Assembly (NCBI RefSeq): GCF_000368045.1
Contig: NZ_KB849236.1
Coordinates: 408,380 to 472,379 of the forward strand
Direction of reading: 5' to 3'
DNA from: Acinetobacter johnsonii CIP 64.6
Lineage (GTDB): Bacteria; Pseudomonadota; Gammaproteobacteria; Pseudomonadales; Moraxellaceae
Length of the DNA stretch: 64,000 nt
The notes beneath the pieces are model-generated. The model was not told where the DNA came from, did no database searches, and saw nothing but the letters and a program-made list of their open reading frames with translations. Below, piece after piece: positions 17,873 to 26,986 of this stretch. Made by a program: the position numbers and the translations under genes. Every line of letters starts with the position of its first letter. Positions within the stretch are counted from its first letter, which is position 1.

Positions 17873-18315
17873 GAGGAAGTTTTTAGATTGGTTAATAAAT
17901 CAGCAATATTGTGTCATCGTATGTCTAGAATAATGAGTATTTGAATCTAAGGCTGTGTGATCTATCTTAAATGACAGATTTGTGAAGCCTGATAAAGATG
18001 TGAACAGACAGTCAATAATCTATTTGATGGTGAATCTTAGAGAAAAGAAATCAAATCTTTGAATAATGTAAATCAGATAAAAATATAATAAAAATCATAA
18101 CTTAATCTGAGTGTGATTTTGTGCAAATATAGTGCGTACAAAAAAGTATGAACGCGTCGTTCAGCTAAATTTACGCATTTTTACAGCTCTTTGGTGAATT
18201 GTGACTTGACCGAAATGCCGTACACATTGCAAGATAGGGCACCTAAAAAAATTTAAGTGAAGAGTTAAACTAACTTTTCTCAACATTTACATTTGCTAAA
18301 ACAGCCGAGGATTAC
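17873..18315. other. Long leader/promoter region of etfBA
   Basis: About 440 AT-rich bases between the lysE terminator and etfB. A candidate -35 TTGACC lies near 18207, but I see no confident -10. No ORF or strong hairpin stands out. Confidence 0.35.
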
Positions 18316-19068
18316 ATGAAGGCTCTTGTTGCTGTAAAACGTGTGGTTGATGCCAACGTTAAAGTTCGCGTTAAGCCGGACAACAGTGGTGTTGACTTAA
18401 CCAACGTTAAAATGTCAATTAACCCATTCTGTGAAATCGCAGTGGAAGAAGCGGTTCGCTTAAAAGAAAAAGGAACTGTTTCAGAAATCATCGTTGTTTC
18501 TATTGGTCCTAAAGAAGCGCAAGAGCAAATCCGCTCTGCTATGGCGCTTGGTGCTGACCGCGGTATTTTAGTTGAAGCTGATGACAGCCAACTGGGTGCA
18601 TTAGAAATTGCGAAAGTGTTGAAAGGCGTTGTTGACGCTGAACAACCTCAGTTGATTCTTCTTGGTAAGCAAGCAATTGATGATGACTCTAACCAAGTCG
18701 GCCAAATGCTTGGTGCACTTCTAGGTGCAGGTCAAGGTACTTTTGCTTCTGAAGTTAAAGTCGATGGCGACAAAGTACAAGTAACTCGTGAAATCGACGG
18801 TGGTTTACAAACTGTTGAGCTTGCACTTCCAGCGATCATCACCACTGACTTACGTTTGAACGAGCCACGTTATGCTGCTCTTCCAAACATCATGAAAGCG
18901 CGTAAAAAACCGCTGGATATGAAGTCTCCTGCTGATTTTGGTGTTTCTACAACAACTAAACTTAAAACAGTTAAAGTTGAAGCGCCTGCTGAACGTAAAG
19001 CTGGCGTACAAGTGAAGTCTGTAGACGAACTTGTAGAAAAACTAAAAAATGAAGCGAAAGTGATCTAA
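18316..19068 (+). CDS. etfB: Electron transfer flavoprotein, beta subunit
   Basis: A 250-residue subunit that binds AMP and pairs with EtfA to carry electrons from acyl-CoA and related dehydrogenases to ETF-ubiquinone oxidoreductase. Landmarks are MKALVAVKRVVDANVKV at the start, the INPFCEIAVEEAVRLKE segment, LLGKQAIDDDSNQVGQM and the LALPAIITTDLRLNEPRYA recognition loop. It is followed after 17 bases by etfA with an AAGGA ribosome site between, forming one operon. Confidence 0.97.
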   Translation: MKALVAVKRVVDANVKVRVKPDNSGVDLTNVKMSINPFCEIAVEEAVRLKEKGTVSEIIVVSIGPKEAQEQIRSAMALGADRGILVEADDSQLGALEIAKVLKGVVDAEQPQLILLGKQAIDDDSNQVGQMLGALLGAGQGTFASEVKVDGDKVQVTREIDGGLQTVELALPAIITTDLRLNEPRYAALPNIMKARKKPLDMKSPADFGVSTTTKLKTVKVEAPAERKAGVQVKSVDELVEKLKNEAKVI

Positions 19069-19085
19069 TACAGAAGGATAAAATC

Positions 19086-20021
19086 ATGAGTATTTTAGTT
19101 ATCGCTGAGCACGACAACAAAGCACTAAATGGTGCAACTTTAAACGTTGTTGCTGCAGCTCAAAAAATCGGTGGTGATATCACTGTATTAGTTGCTGGTT
19201 CTGGCGCTCAAGCTGTTGCTGATGCTGCTGCAAAAGTTGCGGGTGTAAGCAAAGTATTACTTGCTGACAACGCAGTTTACGCAAACCAATTGGCTGAAAA
19301 CGTTGCAGCTTTGGTTGCAGATATTGCTAAAGGTGGTTTCAAACACGTATTGGCTGCATCAACTACAACGGGTAAGAATATTCTTCCACGTGTGGCTGCT
19401 CTTCTTGATGTCAGCATGATCACAGACATCATTGCTGTTGAATCTGCAAATACGTTTAAGCGTCCAATCTATGCAGGTAACGCGATTGCAACAGTTCAGT
19501 CTGATGAAGCAATCATTGTTGGTACTGTACGTGGTACAGCATTTGACCCTATCGCTGCTGAAGGTGGTTCTGCTGCGGTTGAAGCTGTAAGCGAAGCAAA
19601 AGATGCGGGTATCTCTAAGTTTGTTGCTGAAGAGATCGTAAAATCTGAACGCCCAGAATTAACTGCTGCGCGTATTGTGGTTTCAGGTGGTCGTGGTGTG
19701 GGTTCAGGTGAGAACTACCATACTGTTCTTGACCCATTGGCTGACAAATTGGGCGCTGCTCAAGGTGCATCACGTGCTGCGGTTGACGCTGGTTTCGTTC
19801 CAAACGATATGCAAGTAGGTCAAACAGGTAAAATTGTTGCGCCTGATCTGTATATCGCTGTAGGTATCTCTGGTGCGATCCAGCATTTGGCAGGTATGAA
19901 AGACTCTAAAGTGATCGTTGCGATCAACAAAGACGAAGAAGCGCCTATCAATGCAGTAGCAGATTACTGGTTAGTAGGTGATTTGAATACCGTTGTTCCA
20001 GAGTTAGTATCTAAAATCTAA
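19086..20021 (+). CDS. etfA: Electron transfer flavoprotein, alpha subunit
   Basis: The FAD-binding subunit, 311 residues. The N-terminal domain is MSILVIAEHDNKALNGATL. The C-terminal FAD domain has VVSGGRGVGSGENY, GASRAAVDAGFVPNDMQVGQTGK and LYIAVGISGAIQHLAGMKDS, with AINKDEEAPI near the end. Length is typical. It is cotranscribed with etfB and closed by a large terminator. Confidence 0.97.
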   Translation: MSILVIAEHDNKALNGATLNVVAAAQKIGGDITVLVAGSGAQAVADAAAKVAGVSKVLLADNAVYANQLAENVAALVADIAKGGFKHVLAASTTTGKNILPRVAALLDVSMITDIIAVESANTFKRPIYAGNAIATVQSDEAIIVGTVRGTAFDPIAAEGGSAAVEAVSEAKDAGISKFVAEEIVKSERPELTAARIVVSGGRGVGSGENYHTVLDPLADKLGAAQGASRAAVDAGFVPNDMQVGQTGKIVAPDLYIAVGISGAIQHLAGMKDSKVIVAINKDEEAPINAVADYWLVGDLNTVVPELVSKI

Positions 20022-20040
20022 TTCCTGACAACGTTTCAAA

Positions 20041-20106
20041 AAAAAACGCTTTTGTGCAAGCAGTTTAAGCAATGCTTAACTGCTATGTGCAGGAGCGTTT
20101 TTTTTA
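20041..20106 (+). terminator. Large terminator after etfBA
   Basis: A long interrupted stem. Outer AACGCT / AGCGTT, then TGCA / TGCA, then GCAGTT(T)AAGC / GCTTAACTGC around an AAT loop, ending in eight T residues. Confidence 0.88.
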
Positions 20107-20321
20107 TGTGCTAAAGCTGTTCTTTAATATTATAAAAAATTAAAATCACTCGATATTTATTTTGTTATTTTAAGTCCTTGTATTCTGCAAATAATAATGA
20201 AAATTTAAGCATTTCTTAAGATGAGTGTGCATCTGAATATTCAGATTTATGATACTATTTGCCATCCATTTTTAAGCTTAACTTACATAAAACTTTTTTT
20301 GTTAAGTTGGGAGTTGTAATC

Positions 20322-20930
20322 TTGCTGATTGATACGCGTGTATCTTGGTCTGTTCTGATCCTTGCTGTTCTGTGTCTAATTTTTCCATTTTTAGCTGATC
20401 TGCAGTTTCCACTTTTAGGTGGTGCTGTTGTACGTGGCGTGGAAAATATTCAAGCGTTACTTTTATTGATATTTGCTGTATTTAGCTATTTTTACATGCA
20501 ACCGATGCATCTTCCTGATGGTAAAAAGTATTTTTGGATCTGGGCTGTGTTGTGGTGGTTGCTTTTGTTTGGACGTAGCACCAGTTGGGGTAGAGACTAT
20601 TTCCCTGAAGTCCCAAAAGTATATTTTCGTGGCATCTCGGTAGTTTTGATTGGTTCAGTCGTGTTTATGTTGTTGGTTAAACCATTGCGCCATGAGATTG
20701 CGACAAAAATGAAGAGCATGACGATACCTGCTTGGGCAATGCTGCTCACGGTGTTGGGTTTGATTATTTCTGACGGCATTGAACACAGTCGCATTTATGG
20801 TGGAATTTTCTTACATCAGATTGCATATAAAGACCTTATGGAGGAGCTATATGAGTTTCCTTTAATACTGGGTTTGTTTATGGTGGCATTTCATATTATG
20901 CAGCGCGATAAGCAAGGCATCGATCAGTAA
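20322..20930 (+). CDS. Multi-pass inner-membrane protein, unrecognised
   Basis: About 202 residues with five or six hydrophobic segments (WSVLILAVLCLIFPFL, LLLLIFAVFSYFYM, WIWAVLWWLLLFG, VVLIGSVVFMLLV, AMLLTVLGLII, LILGLFMVAF). Charged loops include LPDGKKY and GRSTSWGRDYFPE; the final loop has YKDLMEELYEFP. I do not recognise the family. I chose the TTG at 20322 because GGGAG lies nine bases before it; a TTG at 20259 would add 21 residues that look less like a membrane protein start. Confidence 0.68.
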   Translation: MLIDTRVSWSVLILAVLCLIFPFLADLQFPLLGGAVVRGVENIQALLLLIFAVFSYFYMQPMHLPDGKKYFWIWAVLWWLLLFGRSTSWGRDYFPEVPKVYFRGISVVLIGSVVFMLLVKPLRHEIATKMKSMTIPAWAMLLTVLGLIISDGIEHSRIYGGIFLHQIAYKDLMEELYEFPLILGLFMVAFHIMQRDKQGIDQ

Positions 20931-20959
20931 GTCTAAAGATAGGCAAGACATGACTTAAA

Positions 20960-20983
20960 GCTCTCAAAAATGAGGGTTTTTTG
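20960..20983 (+). terminator. Terminator of the membrane-protein gene
   Basis: CTCTCA / TGAGGG stem (with G-T pairs) and an A-rich loop, followed by six T residues. Confidence 0.65.
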
Positions 20984-21119
20984 CATTTTATGTAACGCTA
21001 ATAGGGAATGTGATGCAGCTGTAAATATACATCCTATACATGTGTAAAAAATAACCCCTAAATTAAAGAAAATTAACGAGATTAACTGTGGTGACGTGAC
21101 ACAAAAATCAGAGTGTTTA

Positions 21120-21128
21120 TGCTATAAT
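21120..21128 (+). promoter_or_regulatory. Extended -10 promoter of gyrA
   Basis: TGC-TATAAT gives a perfect -10 hexamer at 21123-21128 with an extended TG. No good -35 lies 17 bases upstream, as expected for extended -10 promoters. It is about 110 bases before the gyrA start. Confidence 0.6.
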
Positions 21129-21235
21129 TTACGGCTATATTTCAGTTTTTAGTTCAGTATTTTGAACTAATAATTTTGCAAGTTTTACGACATATAAATG
21201 CAAGCGGTTTTACGTTTGTAGAATAAGGAGTATGC

Positions 21236-24217
21236 ATGAGCGTATCGGAAATCAGACCGATTGCGATTGAGGATGAACTCAAGAACTCGTATCTTGACTA
21301 TGCAATGAGCGTGATTGTTTCTCGTGCTTTGCCAGATGTTCGAGATGGTCTAAAACCTGTTCATCGTCGTGTGCTTTATGCAATGCACGAATTGGGTAAT
21401 GACTACAACAAAGCTTATAAAAAGTCTGCCCGCGTGGTTGGTGATGTGATCGGTAAATATCACCCACACGGTGATTCTGCTGTTTATGAAACCATTGTTC
21501 GTATGGCTCAAGACTTTAGCTTACGTTATCAATTGGTTGATGGTCAGGGGAACTTTGGTTCGGTCGATGGCGATAGCGCAGCTGCAATGCGTTATACCGA
21601 AGTTCGTATGCGTAAGTTGACTCATGAAATTCTTGCCGATCTTGAAAAAGATACGGTGGATTGGGAAGATAACTACGACGGTTCTGAACGTATTCCGCAA
21701 GTGATGCCAACGCGTATTCCTAACTTACTGATTAACGGTACTACAGGTATTGCTGTGGGTATGGCGACCAATATGGCGCCGCACAACATGACTGAAGTGG
21801 TGAACGCTTGTTTGGCCTATGCTGAAAACCCAAATATTTCAATTGAAGGCTTGATGGAATATATTTCGGGTCCAGACTTTCCTACAGGTGGCATTATTTA
21901 CGGTAAAGCGGGCATTGTTGATGCTTACCGTACGGGTAAAGGTCGTTTGCATATTCGTGGTAAATACCACTTTGAAGAAGACCAAAAAACAGGTCGTACC
22001 ACGATCATTTTCACAGAAATTCCATATCAAGTCAACAAAGCAAGAACCATTGAACGTATCGCTGAGTTGGTGAAAGAGAAAAAACTGGAAGGTATTTCTG
22101 AGCTACGTGATGAATCTGACAAAGACGGGATGCGTATTGCCATTGACTTAAAGCGTGGTGAAAATGCTGAAGTTGTGGTAAATAACTTATTCCAAAACAC
22201 GCAGTTGGAAAACTCTTTCAGCATTAACATGGTGTGCTTAGACAACGGCCAGCCAAAGTTAATGAACTTGAAAGACATTGTTGCGGCATTTATTCGTCAC
22301 CGCCAAGAAGTGGTGACGCGTCGTACCATGTTTGAATTGCGCAAAGCACGTGAACGTGGCCATATTTTAGAAGGTTTGACGGTAGCATTAGCAAATATTG
22401 ATGCGATCATTGAAACCATTAAAACTTCTGCAAACCCAGCTGAGGCACGTGAGCGTTTACAAGCAGGTGAGTGGGCAGCAGGGAATGTAATTGCATTGCT
22501 TGAAAAAGCAGGTTCTGTTTCTGTACGTCCCGACGAAATTGAAGGTGAAGATCCAAGCCGCCCGTTTGGTTTAGATGGTCAGATTTATCGTTTATCGCCT
22601 GCGCAAGTCGGTGCGATTCTTGAGCTTCGTTTGCACCGTTTAACGGGTCTTGAACAAGACAAGTTACAAGCTGAATATACTGAAATTTTAGGTCAAATTG
22701 CTGAACTCACAGCTATTTTAAATGACTTCAATTTATTGATGGCAGTGATTAAAGAAGAATTAGCTTTAATTTTGCAACAATACGGCGATGCTCGTCGTAC
22801 CGCAATTGTTGAGTCTCGTATTGACTTCTCGCGTGAAGATTTAATTCCTGAAGAGCAAGTGGTACTGACTGTTTCAAAAACAGGTTATGCGAAAACACAA
22901 CCGCTTTCAGACTATGCTGCGCAGCGTCGTGGTGGACGTGGTAAATCTGCGACCTCGATGAAAGAAGATGACTACATCCAGCATCTGATTGTGACCTCTA
23001 ACCATGCCACAGTGTTGTGCTTTACCAATGTTGGTAAAGTCTATCGCCTGAGAGTGTTTGAAGTGCCTCAAGCATCGCGTGGTTCAAAAGGTCGCCCAAT
23101 GGTGAACTTATTGCCACTGGATGCCGATGAGACAATCACAGCAATTCTTCCTGTGATTGATGCGCCGAAGAAATTTAAAGAACGCTTAGCTGAGTTCAAA
23201 AACTTTGTGCGTAGCAATGTCGCGATATTACGTGAAAATAGTATTATCGACGCGCATTATGAAGCGTTAAAAGCTTCATTCGATGAGTTGGCTGAAGATG
23301 CTGATGAACTCTCTGATGCATTACGTAAGCAATTGAAAGAGTTGGGTGTTGAGCTTTCAACAACAGATTTGGACAATGAAACCGTTGTTGAATTTGCTGA
23401 TCTTGCAGAGAAAATGCGTAAGAACTTCTTTGTATTTATGGCAACTGCATCTGGTACGGTCAAGCGTGTTGAATTAGAACAATTTAGTAATGTTCGTTCA
23501 AACGGCTTACGTGCAATTGAGCTGAAAGAAGAAGATACCTTGATTGGTGTTGCAATCACTGATGGCGAACAGCAAATCATGTTGTTCTCAAATGAAGGTA
23601 AAGCAATCCGCTTCTCTGAAACTGATGCACGTGTGATGGGGCGAACTGCAAAAGGGGTACGTGGTATGCGCGTCACTTTAGCTGCAGCCCAGGCCGAAGA
23701 TGATGTTGAAACTGACACAGATTCAGATGATGAAGAATCTTCTGATTTAAATGTGGCAAGCCGTATTGTTTCATTAGTTGTTGTACCTGAAACTGGCGAA
23801 GTACTGTGTGCTTCTGCAAATGGTTATGGGAAACGTACGCCTGTTGATGACTTCCCAACCAAGAAACGTGGTGGTAAAGGTGTTATTGCCATCAAAACAT
23901 CTGAACGTAACGGTGAGTTGGTCGGTGCGGTTGCAATTGATGAATCTAAAGAGTTGATGTTGATTTCTGATGGCGGTACTTTAGTTCGTACTCGTGCCTC
24001 TGAAGTTGCTAGAACGGGTCGTAATGCACAAGGTGTACGTCTGATTCGTTTAGGTAATGAAGAAATCTTGGTCGGTGTCGTTGCTGTTGAAGCAGTTGAA
24101 GTCGAAGATGATATTTTAGATGCTTCTATTGAAACAACTGAAGAAACTGTGGTTGACGAAGTAAATGTAGATGCATCTGAAAATACTACAGATACCAATA
24201 CATCGAACGAAGACTAA
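21236..24217 (+). CDS. gyrA: DNA gyrase subunit A
   Basis: The breakage-reunion subunit of gyrase, which introduces negative supercoils. The winged-helix active site holds Y120 (AAAMRYTE). The quinolone-resistance region GKYHPHGDSAVYETIV has Ser81 and Glu85 in the wild-type form. The C-terminal beta-pinwheel includes the GyrA box QRRGGRGKSA (about 562-571). At 993 residues it is clearly longer than E. coli GyrA (875): about 90 acidic, helix-rich residues (roughly 638-728, starting VIDAPKKFKERLAEF) are inserted between two pinwheel blades, and the tail is Asp/Glu/Thr-rich. Confidence 0.98.
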   Translation: MSVSEIRPIAIEDELKNSYLDYAMSVIVSRALPDVRDGLKPVHRRVLYAMHELGNDYNKAYKKSARVVGDVIGKYHPHGDSAVYETIVRMAQDFSLRYQLVDGQGNFGSVDGDSAAAMRYTEVRMRKLTHEILADLEKDTVDWEDNYDGSERIPQVMPTRIPNLLINGTTGIAVGMATNMAPHNMTEVVNACLAYAENPNISIEGLMEYISGPDFPTGGIIYGKAGIVDAYRTGKGRLHIRGKYHFEEDQKTGRTTIIFTEIPYQVNKARTIERIAELVKEKKLEGISELRDESDKDGMRIAIDLKRGENAEVVVNNLFQNTQLENSFSINMVCLDNGQPKLMNLKDIVAAFIRHRQEVVTRRTMFELRKARERGHILEGLTVALANIDAIIETIKTSANPAEARERLQAGEWAAGNVIALLEKAGSVSVRPDEIEGEDPSRPFGLDGQIYRLSPAQVGAILELRLHRLTGLEQDKLQAEYTEILGQIAELTAILNDFNLLMAVIKEELALILQQYGDARRTAIVESRIDFSREDLIPEEQVVLTVSKTGYAKTQPLSDYAAQRRGGRGKSATSMKEDDYIQHLIVTSNHATVLCFTNVGKVYRLRVFEVPQASRGSKGRPMVNLLPLDADETITAILPVIDAPKKFKERLAEFKNFVRSNVAILRENSIIDAHYEALKASFDELAEDADELSDALRKQLKELGVELSTTDLDNETVVEFADLAEKMRKNFFVFMATASGTVKRVELEQFSNVRSNGLRAIELKEEDTLIGVAITDGEQQIMLFSNEGKAIRFSETDARVMGRTAKGVRGMRVTLAAAQAEDDVETDTDSDDEESSDLNVASRIVSLVVVPETGEVLCASANGYGKRTPVDDFPTKKRGGKGVIAIKTSERNGELVGAVAIDESKELMLISDGGTLVRTRASEVARTGRNAQGVRLIRLGNEEILVGVVAVEAVEVEDDILDASIETTEETVVDEVNVDASENTTDTNTSNED

Positions 24218-24228
24218 CTGAATGAAAA

Positions 24229-24255
24229 AGAAAAGGGCGCTTCGGCGTCCTTTTT
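24229..24255 (+). terminator. Terminator of gyrA
   Basis: GGGCGC-TTCG-GCGTCC hairpin with a stable UUCG loop, followed by T residues. Confidence 0.88.
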
Positions 24256-24290
24256 CATATTGGCGATGACCTAGTGGTGGATAAGATTTT

Positions 24291-24734
24291 ATGAAAGCAA
24301 AATTACTGGTTTTGAGTTGTGCGTTGGCTTTAACAGCGTGTGATAAATTGGGACAACAGGCATTGGATTCGATCCCAAATCCGAGTCCTGCTCAAGAGCA
24401 AGTGGCTCAGCAAGCTTATCAAGCCTTTACTCAGGGTGATTTTCCGAAGCTCTATACTTATTTTGAGCCAGAGTTACAGCGTGAATTTAAAACTCATGAA
24501 AAAGACATGCGCAAATTTGCAAAATCGATTCCTAAACAAGCTATTACGACTCAAAAAATTGTATCGAAACACATTGAAAAATCGACAGAAAAGCCAAGTT
24601 TGTACGCAGTTACCTATGAATATGCTTATAGCAATAAAAACCTAGTTCAATACGATGTTGGTTTTGACAAAGCCGGCGGAAGCACAAAAATTCGCAGCTT
24701 TGATGTCAAACTTTATGGGGCTTCAACGGATTAA
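24291..24734 (+). CDS. Lipoprotein of unknown function
   Basis: A 147-residue precursor with a signal peptide and the lipobox LTAC (Cys17). The mature part begins DKLGQQALDSIPNPSP, followed by a helix-rich segment and an NTF2-like-looking C-terminal strand region (SLYAVTYEYAY, YDVGFDK). The overall shape resembles the DUF3887/DUF4019 small lipoproteins but I cannot assign it firmly. It follows gyrA after a terminator, so it is probably expressed separately. Confidence 0.78.
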   Translation: MKAKLLVLSCALALTACDKLGQQALDSIPNPSPAQEQVAQQAYQAFTQGDFPKLYTYFEPELQREFKTHEKDMRKFAKSIPKQAITTQKIVSKHIEKSTEKPSLYAVTYEYAYSNKNLVQYDVGFDKAGGSTKIRSFDVKLYGASTD

Positions 24735-24767
24735 ATGGGTAGAATTGCTATCAATACGTTCTAAAAT

Positions 24768-25856
24768 TTAGCGATGCTTGAGACGCCAATAAGCAAATGC
24801 TGCGCACGCTATACCAAACACAAAGAGATACAGTAGTTTCGGCAGAATAAGTGCAGTTGGTACACCCATTTGGTTCAGTTGAATAAACATTTGAATCCCT
24901 TGGGTCGATGGCAAAACATTGCCCAAGTATTGCATCCAAGCGGGCATTGCGGCGTGTGGCCATGCTGTTCCTGAAAGTAGAAATAGCGGAATAGAGGTAA
25001 ATACAATGACATGTCCTGCACGTTCAGGCATATCGAAAAATGTTGAAATCAACATGCCTAAAGCTACGATACAGCCTATAAAAATCGGCACGGCCAGTAA
25101 CATGCCACTAAAATTTCCCCCATGTGGGTAGTCATTTAACCAATAAATAAAGCCAAATAAATATAAACAACCGAGCATACCAATGGTCAAAATAGCGCAA
25201 AAAATCGCAAAAAATTCCGTCATCGTTGGTCGCCATTTCTGTTCGCGGTATCCGGCCAATAACATCCCTAAACCGAGCACGATGGTTTGATGAATAATTA
25301 GGCTGGCAACAGCAGGGAAAATATAACTGCCATAACCTGATAAAGTATTAAATAACGGAATATCGTGGATTGGCAGCTCAATTTCAAATTGGGAGGCTTC
25401 GCCAAATTTTTCCAAATGCTCTTTCAGTGTATATTCGATCGAGGTCGCAAGACCTGTAGCAGCTTCTTTAGTTTGTAAAAAATATGCTGTACTGAGATAA
25501 AGCCCAATCCCTCCCATTTCACCACGTCTGAGGCTTTGACTCAGGTTTTCTGGAAGTAATAAGATCGCTTCAGCTTTTTGGTTTTTCACCATTTGTTCTG
25601 CTTCAAGGAAGTTCCCTGTGACAGCCTGTATCTGGATATGGGGGCTACTAGCAGTTTGACTAATAATTTTAGAGCTTAAAACACTTTGTTCTTCATCAAC
25701 AATCACGATCGGAATATTTTCTGCAACTTGCGCTTTATAGGCAGTTGGATAGAAAAAGCTATACATGAGGATAGAGGCAATCAGTGTGGTAAACACTGAG
25801 TTATTTTTCACAATATTTTTGAAAGTTTGTTTGTAATAAAAGAAAAATGATTTCAT
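24768..25856 (-). CDS. ABC-2 type permease, second of a pair
   Basis: A 362-residue ABC-2 permease of the YhhJ/YbhR group. One N-terminal membrane helix (TTLIASILMYSFFYP) is followed by a periplasmic domain with IPIVIVDEEQSVLS and then five C-terminal helices including the FLLSGTAWPHAAMPAWMQYL signature. It overlaps the stop-start of the first permease by four bases (ATGA). It is the last gene of an operon with the other permease, HlyD and the outer-membrane factor. No ATPase is encoded in the operon. Confidence 0.88.
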   Translation of the reverse strand: MKSFFFYYKQTFKNIVKNNSVFTTLIASILMYSFFYPTAYKAQVAENIPIVIVDEEQSVLSSKIISQTASSPHIQIQAVTGNFLEAEQMVKNQKAEAILLLPENLSQSLRRGEMGGIGLYLSTAYFLQTKEAATGLATSIEYTLKEHLEKFGEASQFEIELPIHDIPLFNTLSGYGSYIFPAVASLIIHQTIVLGLGMLLAGYREQKWRPTMTEFFAIFCAILTIGMLGCLYLFGFIYWLNDYPHGGNFSGMLLAVPIFIGCIVALGMLISTFFDMPERAGHVIVFTSIPLFLLSGTAWPHAAMPAWMQYLGNVLPSTQGIQMFIQLNQMGVPTALILPKLLYLFVFGIACAAFAYWRLKHR

Positions 25857-26983
25857 GAGTGAATCTCCTGAACATTTTTCCTCAATAAACGAAGACTTAA
25901 TAAGCTAAATATCACTGCAAAAACGAGCAGAATAATGAAAGGTATAACTGAAATAATGACATCGCTTCCAATCACCCATTGCTCAGTTTGTAATTTTGCG
26001 TAAGGGGTAAATGGAATAATCATTGACCATAATTGTGTAAATGCAGGAGCATTATTTAAGGGGAGTGTGACACCTGCGAAACTCATGGATGAGCCACCAT
26101 AGAGTGCAATAAAACCAAAACTTTTAGGCAGGTCTTTGGTAGCTAAGATAACGCTACTGCTGATCATGGCATATGCAAAATAAAACACAAACTGAGCGAT
26201 CAAAAGAAAGCTAAGTGAGCCTGCGATAAAATAACCTTTGACCTGGCTGAGCCAGAACATCCAGCACCATGTCCAGAAACAAAAAATCAGCACATAAAGC
26301 AAAATTTTTCCAAAAAATCGAGAAACAATCTGTGTTGAACCTAGCCATTCTGCAAAGGTATGACGCTTAAATTCTTGCCCGATTGCGAATGCAATACAAC
26401 AACACAGCAATAAATGGAGTACTGCAGGAACAATGAACGGTCCTAAAAATAGCTCATAACTCATGCTGGGGTTATATAGCATCGAGACTTTGACATGTGG
26501 CGTAGGGAATTCAGCATAAGGGATTTTATTTGCTAAATAACTGTTACCTAAATAGTCGCCAATGGCATTGAGGGTGCTACTTTGCATTGCTGAAGCAATG
26601 GTATTGCCAATAGTAAAAAAAGATTGGTTATACGCCATACTAATTTGAGCATTTTTTGCCTGAACAAGTCGTTGCTCCGCACCTTCAGGAATGAAAACAA
26701 AACCCCAAACCTGAGTACTATTAATCATACGTTCAACTTCGTCTTGACTTGAACTGATAGTCTTTACACTTAGACTTGGGTTAATACTGAGGTTATGAAT
26801 GATTTGTCGGCTTAATTGGCTTTGATCTTGGTCAACAATGGCAATCGGTAAGTGCTCAGCTTTTCCAGCCGAAAGCATGCTGGTAAAAAAGATGATGATC
26901 AATAAAGGCATAATGATTGCCATAAATGCATCTACTTTATGGCATTTTAAATAACGCAACTCTCGAAGCATTGCAGCAAACAT
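25853..26983 (-). CDS. ABC-2 type permease, first of a pair
   Basis: A 376-residue ABC-2 permease of the YhhJ/YbhS group. It has an N-terminal membrane helix (MAIIMPLLIIIFFTSM), a periplasmic part with LPIAIVDQDQSQLSRQI, and five C-terminal helices with the PLNNAPAFTQLWSMIIPFTPY loop. Together with the next gene it should form a heterodimeric channel. It sits 3 bases after the HlyD gene, so translation is probably coupled. Confidence 0.88.
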   Translation of the reverse strand: MFAAMLRELRYLKCHKVDAFMAIIMPLLIIIFFTSMLSAGKAEHLPIAIVDQDQSQLSRQIIHNLSINPSLSVKTISSSQDEVERMINSTQVWGFVFIPEGAEQRLVQAKNAQISMAYNQSFFTIGNTIASAMQSSTLNAIGDYLGNSYLANKIPYAEFPTPHVKVSMLYNPSMSYELFLGPFIVPAVLHLLLCCCIAFAIGQEFKRHTFAEWLGSTQIVSRFFGKILLYVLIFCFWTWCWMFWLSQVKGYFIAGSLSFLLIAQFVFYFAYAMISSSVILATKDLPKSFGFIALYGGSSMSFAGVTLPLNNAPAFTQLWSMIIPFTPYAKLQTEQWVIGSDVIISVIPFIILLVFAVIFSLLSLRLLRKNVQEIHS

Positions 26984-26986
26984 TGG

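Larger units (their letters stand above)
20931..21235. other. Region upstream of gyrA
   Basis: About 305 bp holding the preceding terminator and the gyrA promoter; nothing else is evident. Confidence 0.5.

Noticed and set aside
23257..23718. 153-codon minus-strand ORF inside gyrA
   Set aside because: Serine-rich antisense shadow of the acidic GyrA segment.
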